Positions 1 to 8,012 of a stretch of 64,000 bases of DNA are shown piece by piece; position 1 is the first letter of the stretch, and every line of letters starts with the position of its first letter. Under the pieces are notes generated by a model. That model was not told the DNA's origin and searched no databases. It was given only the letters and a program-made list of their open reading frames with translations. Made by a program: the position numbers and the translations under genes. The stretch comes from PWND01 sp964614525 (GTDB taxonomy: Bacteria > Bacteroidota > Bacteroidia > Bacteroidales > UBA7960): NCBI GenBank assembly GCA_964614525.1, contig CAZTPA010000001.1, positions 1-64,000 on the forward strand, written 5' to 3'.

Positions 1-1485
1 AAGCACACCTGATGTTGGTGTTATCATATTTGTAAAACCATCTCCAAACTGAAATGCGACAACAGTAGCCTGTCTTGATATTCCGATTAGATCACTAAAA
101 GGAGCCATAATAGGCATCGTTATGGCAGCTTTAGCCGATCCTGAAGGAATAACAACATTTATGATTGTTTGAATGACATACATAACACCAATGGAAGCTA
201 TTTCACCAAAATTGCCCATAGCTTTAGATAATCCATAAAGAATTGAATCAATAATACCGCCATCTGTAAGCACAACGATAATTCCACCGGCAAGACCAAC
301 AATAATAGCTGCAGACATAATATCCTTCACTCCGGCAAGAAATAGTTTAGCTATCTCATCAGCGGATTTATTAATTGCAATGCCTGAGAGAATTCCCATT
401 GCCATAAAAAGAGTTGCTATCTCCATTACATACCAAGCATAGCCCATTACTCCAATAATTAAAAAGATTATTGTATAGGCAAGCAAAAGCAGAACAAAAT
501 AATGCACTGATTTTCTAAGTGAAAGAAACCCAAATATAGCAAAAAGTCCGGTAAAAACTGGGATAATCATAGCCGTAGTTGTTGCATTTCCAACAGTAAG
601 AGTAGTATAAGGATAATAGTAAGAAAAAATTACTAAAGCAATAATCGTAATAGCATAAACAAACCATGCAATTTTAGGAGTATAATATTCTATTTTTTCA
701 GCTTCATTTGCCTCTTTTTGCCTCCAGTATTCATCTTCTTCATAAACAATCGATGCTTTAGGATTTTTCTTAATTTTATTAGCATAACGAAGTACAAAGA
801 TAATCCCCACTATCATAATAATAATAAATGTTACCATCCTGTATTCTATACCTGAGAAAAGCGGGATATCAGCCAATCCCTGAGCTATTCCAATCGTAAA
901 TGGATTCAATATAGCGCCTGCAAATCCCAAATGCGCGGCAACATAAACCAAACAAACTCCTACTATACTATCATATCCCATAGAAATTGCCAGCGGCACC
1001 AGTATTATCACAAAAGCAATAGTTTCTTCACTCATTCCGAAAATAGCTCCAAACAATCCGAACATTATCATTATTAAAACCATAACAACATTATTGACGC
1101 CGAGCTTTTTCATGATAAAATTCTTTTCCAGCCGTCGGGTAAATTTCAAAAAAGCAATGATGGCAACGTCAATTGCTTTGCTGTAATTCATAATCCAAAA
1201 AGCTCCACCTATCATCAAAATGAAAATAATAATATTGCTTTGCTTAACAAATCCTTTAAACAGCGCAGAGAATACATGCCAGGTTTGGTATGTAGACGGA
1301 CTTTCCGGTGCATGCTCTTCCGGTAGATTATCTTCATAATAAAAAACCATCAATTCAGTTTCCTTCCCGCCTATTTCCCTGGTTTCTTTAACATATTTTC
1401 CCGGTGGAATTACCCAAGTAAGAATTGCTGCAAAAACAATTATTCCAAAAACTATTACATAAGTGTGTGGTATTTTTTTTAACAT
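1..1485 (-). CDS. YfcC-family inner-membrane amino-acid/peptide transporter (partial)
   Basis: Read directly on the minus strand as 495 open codons from an ATG at 1485; the 3' end lies outside the window. The protein begins MLKKIPHTYVIVFGIIVF and has many hydrophobic segments. It carries conserved-looking motifs of the YfcC/DcuC superfamily (C4-dicarboxylate or arginine/ornithine antiporter-like), such as WVIPPGKY near residues 24-31, MFGLFGAIFGMSEE near 140 and VIPSGSAKAAITMP near 455. Members are secondary carriers in the cytoplasmic membrane; substrates are mostly inferred. It starts 21 bp after the cyanophycinase stop, so the two are very likely co-transcribed. In that context I infer import of the dipeptides or amino acids released by the cyanophycinase. 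Family assignment is fairly sure; the substrate is not. Confidence 0.8.
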   Translation of the reverse strand, partial: MLKKIPHTYVIVFGIIVFAAILTWVIPPGKYVKETREIGGKETELMVFYYEDNLPEEHAPESPSTYQTWHVFSALFKGFVKQSNIIIFILMIGGAFWIMNYSKAIDVAIIAFLKFTRRLEKNFIMKKLGVNNVVMVLIMIMFGLFGAIFGMSEETIAFVIILVPLAISMGYDSIVGVCLVYVAAHLGFAGAILNPFTIGIAQGLADIPLFSGIEYRMVTFIIIMIVGIIFVLRYANKIKKNPKASIVYEEDEYWRQKEANEAEKIEYYTPKIAWFVYAITIIALVIFSYYYPYTTLTVGNATTTAMIIPVFTGLFAIFGFLSLRKSVHYFVLLLLAYTIIFLIIGVMGYAWYVMEIATLFMAMGILSGIAINKSADEIAKLFLAGVKDIMSAAIIVGLAGGIIVVLTDGGIIDSILYGLSKAMGNFGEIASIGVMYVIQTIINVVIPSGSAKAAITMPIMAPFSDLIGISRQATVVAFQFGDGFTNMITPTSGVL

Positions 1486-1506
1486 ATATCTGGTATTAGA
1501 GTTTTT

Positions 1507-2376
1507 TTATTCAATTATAAACTTTTCACCGGGCAAATAAATATCAAGTATAATATTTTTTGCACCTAATTTTTCAGACTTTTCAGATTTTTGCTTATCC
1601 TTATTTTTAAAAACAATTACCTGAGACTTTCCAAGCACTTCTGCATGATTTCCTTTGACTAAAAGTGCTGTTGATTCATCAATGCCTACTCCTATCAAAT
1701 CAGGATGCTCAACAATAAGGCTCAATAAACGATTATAACGGCTTCTCCATATAAAATGCTGATCAACAATTGCATTTTTCAAGAGTCCTAATCCTTTTTT
1801 TATCTCAATATTATCAGACTCAATTACTCGTGAAGTAGGTCTGTATTCCGGATACCTTTTCTCATCTCCGGTAATCATAATTTCACTCATAACAGCTGCA
1901 CCGGCGCTTGTACCACCAATCATTGCTCCATTTTCATATGCAGAATGAATAGCTTTTTCAATCTCTGTATCTTCAACAATTTCCATAAATCTGTTTTGAT
2001 TGCCACCAGAGATATAAATTACTGAAGCTCTTTTTAATGAATCAATTTTATCATCATTATTATCATCACTGTCTGAGGAAAAATTAAATCCTACAACACT
2101 TTCTATGCCCAATCTGTCAAACTGAGTTTTAGCATAATATATTGCAGAATCAGGCTCTTCACTTGACATTGGCAAAATAATAACATATCCATCGTCTGTT
2201 AATTTTGCTTCATCAAACATTCTTTGCATTAAACTGTCAGAACGATGCCCGCCTCCAATAATAAATAGTTTGCCTGTTGACTTGCTATTATGGTTTACAG
2301 GTTCATTTGTAGAACAGGCAAAGCATAGCGGCATAAATGCAACTAAAAACAATAATAATCTGATTTTTCTCATCAT
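1507..2376 (-). CDS. Cyanophycinase, surface/periplasmic lipoprotein (peptidase family S51)
   Basis: 289 aa. A lipoprotein signal ends at Cys21 (CFAC-S), so the enzyme is exported and lipid-anchored. Family S51 cyanophycinases cleave the multi-Arg-poly-Asp polymer to beta-Asp-Arg dipeptides with a Ser nucleophile. Here the nucleophile elbow is GGTSAGAAV, with Ser157. The substrate-pocket motif DQHFIWRSRYNR (205-216) keeps the Asp, Gln and three Arg of the Synechocystis enzyme. VGIDESTALLV (230-240) is also typical. The nucleotide-loop region reads IGGGHR rather than the common IGGAED, so the exact substrate could differ. It lies between the SusCD lipoprotein genes and the YfcC transporter. 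Two ATG codons stand in tandem; the first is used here and an AGGA precedes it. Confidence 0.85.
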   Translation of the reverse strand: MMRKIRLLLFLVAFMPLCFACSTNEPVNHNSKSTGKLFIIGGGHRSDSLMQRMFDEAKLTDDGYVIILPMSSEEPDSAIYYAKTQFDRLGIESVVGFNFSSDSDDNNDDKIDSLKRASVIYISGGNQNRFMEIVEDTEIEKAIHSAYENGAMIGGTSAGAAVMSEIMITGDEKRYPEYRPTSRVIESDNIEIKKGLGLLKNAIVDQHFIWRSRYNRLLSLIVEHPDLIGVGIDESTALLVKGNHAEVLGKSQVIVFKNKDKQKSEKSEKLGAKNIILDIYLPGEKFIIE

Positions 2377-2400
2377 TTATCCTTTTTTTTCCTATACAAT

Positions 2401-2440
2401 TATATAAAAAAGCTGTTAAAGAATCCCTTAACAGCTTTAT
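2401..2440 (-). terminator. Hairpin and T-run between PKD-lipoprotein and cyanophycinase genes
   Basis: The 10-bp arms at 2410-2419 and 2428-2437 (AAGCTGTTAA/TTAACAGCTT) are perfect, with an 8-nt loop. Read on the minus strand, the hairpin is followed by six T. It lies downstream of the PKD lipoprotein gene and only 25-35 bp before the cyanophycinase start. It probably acts as a partial terminator that sets lower expression of the last two genes. Confidence 0.7.
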
Positions 2441-2452
2441 ATAAAAACACAA

Positions 2453-3334
2453 CTATTTATCTCCGCCGGTTTCGTAAACATGAATATTGGTTAAAGCTAT
2501 TGACCACAAATCCGTTGAGTCATAATGTCGAAATGCTATATAAATTTTTTCTCCTGCAAATTGATTTAAATCAACACTTCTCAGAACCCAAACCCAATTT
2601 TCCATATCTTCAGTTAGTCTTTCCTCAAAAACAATTTCAAAATCCTCAACATCTGTTCCGGTTGTGGAAACCATTACTGCATATTTCTCTGTTCTGTATT
2701 CAGGACCGTTAGCACGAGGTGTTACTTCATACTCAAGATTTGCACCTGCCGCATCAGACATGTCTATTTCCGGTGTAATAATCCAGTTATCAGGCGTCAA
2801 AGCGGTGCCTTCAGACTCATACCAAGAATCTGAAAGAATATAATATTCTCCTTCTGTGGTATCCCAATACCAATTATGGTCATCACCATCAAGATCAATC
2901 AAGGTCCATCCTTCAGGAGGAAAATTCGTTTCAAGGTCAGGATCATCAAATCCTTCATACAAAAGAGTTGAAACAAGTGTTAGCCGTTCTGTTTTTTCGA
3001 GAGAATTATAATGAAGTTCTTTCTCAGGAGTAACCGTAAGAGTAACTTCGAATAATCCATCTTCATCATATATATGCACAGGGTTTTCTTCAGTAGAGGT
3101 TTCTCCGTCACCAAAATCCCAATGATATCCAGCTGCATTAATGGAAGTATTTGTAAAACTAACTTCATAATTTATCAATCCGGTTTCAGGATTGGTAACT
3201 GATTCAAATTCATACGTAAAATCAGCCTGGGTGCTTGCTTCCGGAATACTAAGTTCTTCTTCGCATGATGATAACGTAAAGAAAAAAATGCTAATAATAA
3301 TTATTATTCCGGGATTAAATATTTTATTTTTCAT
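2453..3334 (-). CDS. PKD and choice-of-anchor-J (cleaved-adhesin type) lipoprotein
   Basis: 293 aa lipoprotein (lipobox LSSC, Cys24). Residues about 38-105 form a PKD domain (WDFGDGETSTEENPVHIY). Residues about 125-290 resemble a choice-of-anchor-J/cleaved-adhesin beta-sandwich (EGFDD, PPEGWTLIDLDGD, DNWIITPEIDM, IYIAFRHYDS). Such two-domain lipoproteins often sit next to SusCD pairs as surface substrate-binding partners, comparable in position to SusE/SusF. It begins 30 bp after the SusD stop, so it belongs to the same transcript. Binding of the transported polymer is inferred from position only. Confidence 0.75.
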   Translation of the reverse strand: MKNKIFNPGIIIIISIFFFTLSSCEEELSIPEASTQADFTYEFESVTNPETGLINYEVSFTNTSINAAGYHWDFGDGETSTEENPVHIYDEDGLFEVTLTVTPEKELHYNSLEKTERLTLVSTLLYEGFDDPDLETNFPPEGWTLIDLDGDDHNWYWDTTEGEYYILSDSWYESEGTALTPDNWIITPEIDMSDAAGANLEYEVTPRANGPEYRTEKYAVMVSTTGTDVEDFEIVFEERLTEDMENWVWVLRSVDLNQFAGEKIYIAFRHYDSTDLWSIALTNIHVYETGGDK

Positions 3335-3364
3335 TGTTTTCCTAATTTTAAGGTTAATAAAAAA

Positions 3365-4711
3365 TTAATAACCATCATTTTGATACATATCTTCATGACT
3401 ATTTGTTAGAAGTTCATTCAAAGGAATGGGAAAAAGTGTTTGATTAATATTAGTAACATTGTCAAGCACTTCCAAAGCTCTGCCGGTTCGAACAAGATCA
3501 AACCATCTATGACCTTCAAAAGCAAATTCCTTTAATCTTTGTTCTTCAATTTCAGCTATTAAAGTATTAAAGTTGGTGCTTGTAGTTGGTATTAAGTTAG
3601 CTCTTTCTCTAATTTCATTTATATCACTTTGCACAAGGTCCTCTTCTATTTCCATAATGGCATTTGCTTCAGCTCTGATAAGGTACATTTCAGCCAGTCT
3701 GAAAACATAAACATTATCAGTTCCCTGCTCAATATCATTATATTTTACGGAATACAAATCACTGCCTTCCACATTAATTGAGATATCTCTTCTCAGATCA
3801 TCTTCATCATAAGAATCAAAGAAATCTTCTGTTGGAGCAAACTCATGTCTGCCACTCAAAGCCGTAGGAAAGAAATACTCAGCAAGTCTGTTCCTGTCTT
3901 GTTCACTAAAATCAATTTCAAAAATTGATTCACTATTGTTGCTTCCATCAAAAAGCTTTGCATAATCAGTTTCAATTTCAAGATTAAAATCACTTATAAC
4001 AGAGCTTGCATCATTCACTGCATCAATAAGATATGATTGTTGATTTGAAATGAAATAATAATAGAGATTAGCTCTTGCTCGAAGTGCTAAAACAGCAGCT
4101 TTGGAAGCTTTTCCCCTAACAATATCAGAACTAATATTTTCTTCAGCAAAGTTAAGATCAGAAAAAATTTGATCATAAACTGCTTCTTCTGATCTGCGAG
4201 GAATATTAAGGTCATCTTCATCGGCAGTTACAGAGGCTGTTCTGATTGGCACAGGGCCAAACAGTTTTACTAAATCATAATGACACAAGGCTCTTAAAAA
4301 ATACATTTCAGCAAGAACAATATTAATTTCCTCATCGCTCATATCATCTACAGACGGCAGTTGTTCCACAACGTTATTAATCCTGTTAAGAGCATTATAA
4401 ATGCTACTCCACATTCCTTCAACAATAACATTATCGGCCAGAATAGAATTATTATCTATTTGATTATATCCTGCTGTAGTTCCTGTCCAAGCCAAAGCAT
4501 CGGCACTCAGGTCGCCAACAACCAGATAATTACGCCCATAATAACCGGCAGATTGGAATGCGTCATAACAACCGTTTACAGCACGTTCAACATCATTTTT
4601 ATTGTTTATTGCTTCGTCAGCGGGTATGCTATGCAAAGGGTCAACATCAAGTACATCACATGATGTTAAAGCTATTAAGCTTATTATTGTTAGATATATA
4701 AAGTTTTTCAT
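3365..4711 (-). CDS. SusD/RagB-family outer-membrane nutrient-binding lipoprotein
   Basis: 448 aa. The lipobox is LTSC with Cys18. SusD hallmarks are visible: the N-terminal TPR helices (NGCYDAFQSAGYYGRNYLVVGDLSADAL), AEMYFLRALCHYDLVKLFGPVPIRT at about 130-155, VYVFRLAEMYLIRAEANA in the C-terminal part, and LKEFAFEGHRWFDLVRTGRALEVL before the end. SusD proteins form the lid on a SusC barrel and bind the ligand at the cell surface. The gene starts 20 bp after susC. Nothing in the sequence reveals the ligand; the linked cyanophycinase suggests a peptide polymer rather than a glycan. Confidence 0.93.
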   Translation of the reverse strand: MKNFIYLTIISLIALTSCDVLDVDPLHSIPADEAINNKNDVERAVNGCYDAFQSAGYYGRNYLVVGDLSADALAWTGTTAGYNQIDNNSILADNVIVEGMWSSIYNALNRINNVVEQLPSVDDMSDEEINIVLAEMYFLRALCHYDLVKLFGPVPIRTASVTADEDDLNIPRRSEEAVYDQIFSDLNFAEENISSDIVRGKASKAAVLALRARANLYYYFISNQQSYLIDAVNDASSVISDFNLEIETDYAKLFDGSNNSESIFEIDFSEQDRNRLAEYFFPTALSGRHEFAPTEDFFDSYDEDDLRRDISINVEGSDLYSVKYNDIEQGTDNVYVFRLAEMYLIRAEANAIMEIEEDLVQSDINEIRERANLIPTTSTNFNTLIAEIEEQRLKEFAFEGHRWFDLVRTGRALEVLDNVTNINQTLFPIPLNELLTNSHEDMYQNDGY

Positions 4712-4731
4712 GCTTACGAATTTTAAAAAGT

Positions 4732-7668
4732 TTACAATCCAAGATTAATACCAATAGAAAAAGTTCGCACTTGTGGATGAGTAAAAAAGTCAGTTCCCAT
4801 CACAACATTTCCGGGTCCGGAATAATTAACTTCCGGATCCATTCCACTATAATTTGTGAAAGTCCACAAATTTTGTCCGGTAATAAAAACTCTGGCATTT
4901 CTCAGCCCAATTCTATCAATATATTTTTTATTTATATTGTATGATAACGCAACATTTTTAACTCTCAGGTATGAACCATCTTCAACAAACCTGGAAGAAA
5001 TACGATTATTATTATTAGGGTCATTTTCCGTAGCTCTTGGTATGTCTGTTTCATCACCCGGTTCACGCCAACGGTCTAATACTGCAACAGTTTGGTTGTC
5101 TGAGCCTTTCATTGATTCAATATAAATTCTGGTGCCATTAAAAATGTCATTTCCATAAGAATACTGCAAAAATATGCTGAGTTCAAAATTTTTATAGTAG
5201 AAATTATTCGAGAATCCTCCAAAAAAATCAGGATTCGGATCTCCAATTTTAACTCTGTCATCTGCGTTAATTTCTCCGTCATTATTCACATCATCAAATA
5301 CAATATCTCCTGTTGAGGGATCAACACCAAGACTTCTATATCCGTAAAATATGCCGATTGGCTCACCAATTCTAACGCTATTACTTCCTCTGCCAAGATT
5401 ATCAAGAGGTTGATCATTGTATAAAGAAAGAACTTTATTTCTGTTTCGGCTAATATTAAAAACCGACACCCACTCAAAATCATTTCTTGAAATGTTAACA
5501 GTATTCAAAGTTACTTCAATACCTTTATTTTCCAATTCACCAATATTTGAAGTTATACTGTAATAACCTGAAGTCATAGATATCGGTCTGTTAAAAAGTA
5601 AATCTTTTGTATGATTATTATAGTAATCAAAGATTAATTCAATACGATCATCATAAAGGCCAATATCAAAACCAATATTATATTGGTAAGTTGTTTCCCA
5701 TTTTAAATCAGGGTTTGGCAAAGCGATAGGATAAATTCCTGAAGATCCCAAATAATTAGCACCACCGCCATAAAGCGACAGATATGCAAAATCAGGAATT
5801 CCGTCATTACCTGTTACCCCATATCCACCTCTAATCTTGAATTCATTAATCGGAGTATTTAGGTTTTTAAAAAAGTCCTCTTCAGTTACTCTCCATGCTA
5901 ATGATGCAGCAGGGAAAAAACCATATTTATAATTATCTCCAAATCTTGAAGAACCGTCATATCTTGCAGAAGCTGACAATATATATTTAAAATCATAATT
6001 ATATTTTACTTGTCCGAAATAAGAATTCAAACCCCTGTTCACGCCTCTGGAGTCAGCGTCAGTTATAGTCCCTGCTTCACTAAGATATTGAAAATATTCA
6101 TTAGGAAAATCTACGCCTCTGATAAATTGATTACGTCTTTGAAATTGTTCAAATGAATATCCCACAAGAGCTTCTACATTATGTACATCAAGAAAATCAT
6201 CAACGTATCTAAGCACATTATTTGAAACGATATTCAACACATTACTTTGGGCAGAAATGCCTATACCGTTTGATCTTGCACCTTGTCTGGTTGTCACAGG
6301 ATCATAACTATGTTCTCTTAAACTCAGATAATCATAACCCCATTTAGTATTAAAATTAAACTTTTCAAAAAACTTATAATCTCCAAAGACATTACCAATA
6401 GTTCGATATGAGTGCGCTTCGTTAATAGCTTCTAAACCAATTGCAACAGGATTTGCAAAAGGAGCATCTTCATTATAAGAACCATCTTCATTATATACCG
6501 GATAAATTGAAGGATTTGCTATTGCATTTGACAAAGGAGCATTCAGAGATTGGTCGCCTTCTACTCTATTATTCAGAGCATAACTTACACCTAAATTGGC
6601 ACCCATTTTAAAGTTCTTATTTACTTTATGATCAACATTAACTCTTCCATTAAGTCTTTCATAAGATGTGCCTATTAAAACTCCTTCCTGCAAGAAATAA
6701 TTTCCGGACACAAAAAACTGAGTGTTTTCATCACCACCCCTGGAAGAAAGTTCATAATTAGCCATAGGTGCAGGTTTTAAAACCTCATCGAGCCAGTCGG
6801 TATTTACCATATCTGCCGGATTATCCGGGCTTGTTCCCTTAAGTTCATGCCATTGTTCAGCATTAAGCATTTCCAGCTTATTTTCTATGTCCTGCATACC
6901 ATAACTGGCATTAAAATCAATATTTGTTTTTTGTTTTGATCCTTTTTTTGTGGTAATAAGGATAACTCCATTTGTAGCTCTTGCACCATATATAGCAGAA
7001 GCAGAAGCATCTTTAAGGACGGTGACTGTTTCGATGTCATTTGGATTAATATCTGATAAAGCATCTATTTGCTGTCCCGAGAAACCAACCTGACCATAAC
7101 TTCCTGTTGTTATGGGAATACCATCAACAACATATAAGGGTTCATTGCCTGCTGACAAGGAGCTATTACCACGGATTCTCACAGAGTTGGCAGCTCCGGG
7201 TGTCCCTGAGCTTTGAGTAATTTGCAGTCCTGCAGAACGTCCTTGCAATACACCATCTAATGTGCGGACAGGAATATCACGCATTTGCTTTTCACTAACA
7301 ACTCCAAGAGAACCGGATATTAAACGACTTGATTCCGTTCCATACCCAACAACAACAACCTCTCCAAGGCTTTCAACATCCATTAGCATAGCCACATTAA
7401 TATTAGAATTTCCTTCTATAGGAATTTCCTCAGTAATCATTCCAACATAAGAAAATACCAGCGTATCATTTGGATTGGCCTCTATACTATAATGGCCGTC
7501 AATATCGGTTATAGTTCCACTACTTGAGTTTTTAACTAACACCGACACACCGGGAAGTGTGATATTATCTTCCATTAATGAGGTAACTACTCCACTAATC
7601 TCAATTTTTTGGGCAAAAAGACTACCTGAAACCAAGATTAGAAATAATAGTATAAATTTTTTTCTCAT
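4732..7668 (-). CDS. SusC/RagA-family TonB-linked outer-membrane transporter
   Basis: 978 aa, the usual length for a SusC barrel. A signal peptide (MRKKFILLFLILVSGSLFAQ) is followed by a carboxypeptidase-regulatory-like domain (about 22-100), the Bacteroidota linker EVVVVGYG, and a plug domain with the signatures VRTLDGVLQGRSAGLQI, IRGNSSLSAGNEPLYVVDGIP and VLKDASASAIYGARATNGVILITTKKG. The rest is a beta-barrel. It takes up large ligands using TonB energy with the adjacent SusD as lid. It is the first gene of the locus. A candidate -7 element lies 60 bp upstream of the ATG. No anti-sigma or hybrid two-component regulator sits beside it on this side. Confidence 0.94.
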   Translation of the reverse strand: MRKKFILLFLILVSGSLFAQKIEISGVVTSLMEDNITLPGVSVLVKNSSSGTITDIDGHYSIEANPNDTLVFSYVGMITEEIPIEGNSNINVAMLMDVESLGEVVVVGYGTESSRLISGSLGVVSEKQMRDIPVRTLDGVLQGRSAGLQITQSSGTPGAANSVRIRGNSSLSAGNEPLYVVDGIPITTGSYGQVGFSGQQIDALSDINPNDIETVTVLKDASASAIYGARATNGVILITTKKGSKQKTNIDFNASYGMQDIENKLEMLNAEQWHELKGTSPDNPADMVNTDWLDEVLKPAPMANYELSSRGGDENTQFFVSGNYFLQEGVLIGTSYERLNGRVNVDHKVNKNFKMGANLGVSYALNNRVEGDQSLNAPLSNAIANPSIYPVYNEDGSYNEDAPFANPVAIGLEAINEAHSYRTIGNVFGDYKFFEKFNFNTKWGYDYLSLREHSYDPVTTRQGARSNGIGISAQSNVLNIVSNNVLRYVDDFLDVHNVEALVGYSFEQFQRRNQFIRGVDFPNEYFQYLSEAGTITDADSRGVNRGLNSYFGQVKYNYDFKYILSASARYDGSSRFGDNYKYGFFPAASLAWRVTEEDFFKNLNTPINEFKIRGGYGVTGNDGIPDFAYLSLYGGGANYLGSSGIYPIALPNPDLKWETTYQYNIGFDIGLYDDRIELIFDYYNNHTKDLLFNRPISMTSGYYSITSNIGELENKGIEVTLNTVNISRNDFEWVSVFNISRNRNKVLSLYNDQPLDNLGRGSNSVRIGEPIGIFYGYRSLGVDPSTGDIVFDDVNNDGEINADDRVKIGDPNPDFFGGFSNNFYYKNFELSIFLQYSYGNDIFNGTRIYIESMKGSDNQTVAVLDRWREPGDETDIPRATENDPNNNNRISSRFVEDGSYLRVKNVALSYNINKKYIDRIGLRNARVFITGQNLWTFTNYSGMDPEVNYSGPGNVVMGTDFFTHPQVRTFSIGINLGL

Positions 7669-7727
7669 AAATATTTGATTTTATTATTAATAAAAAATTA
7701 TATATCAAGCATCTTTTAGTGCAGAAA

Positions 7728-7735
7728 CAAATTTA
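7728..7735 (-). promoter_or_regulatory. Candidate -7 element (TAAATTTG) for the susC operon
   Basis: Matches the Bacteroidota TAnnTTTG -7 consensus on the minus strand, 60 bp before the SusC start. No TTTG -33 box is visible at the usual distance, so the call rests on one element plus position. Confidence 0.4.
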
Positions 7736-7749
7736 TATATTTTTTAATG

Positions 7750-7778
7750 AAAAATATCATGTGCCTGTAAAAATATCA
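7750..7778. repeat. 10-bp direct repeat upstream of the susC promoter candidate
   Basis: AAAAATATCA occurs at 7750-7759 and 7769-7778, a 19-bp period. It lies where an activator upstream of or overlapping the -33 region of the susC promoter would bind. The sequence is AT-rich, so chance is possible. Confidence 0.35.
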
Positions 7779-8012
7779 CTGAATGTTGATAAGCTTCTTT
7801 TAGCAAAAAAATAATATTTTCTTAATGACAAGTATCTGGGGCAAGCTAAACAAGTTCACTATCAGCTTCTCATTTTATATTATCGTTAGAAAATTGCAAG
7901 AAACTCTTTGATTCTTTCAAAAAATATTATTTACTTTAGAACAAATTAAATTAAGGGCATTTATATAAAAAGTTTTATTAACATTATTGCAAATAATAAG
8001 AGGCAAATAACA

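Larger units (their letters stand above)
7669..8012. other. Divergent intergenic region between susC and a histidine kinase
   Basis: 344 bp without a gene. It holds a TAnnTTTG motif for the susC operon and a 10-bp direct repeat just upstream of it. No clear promoter was recognised for the kinase gene on the plus strand, and no RNA gene was seen. Confidence 0.5.
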
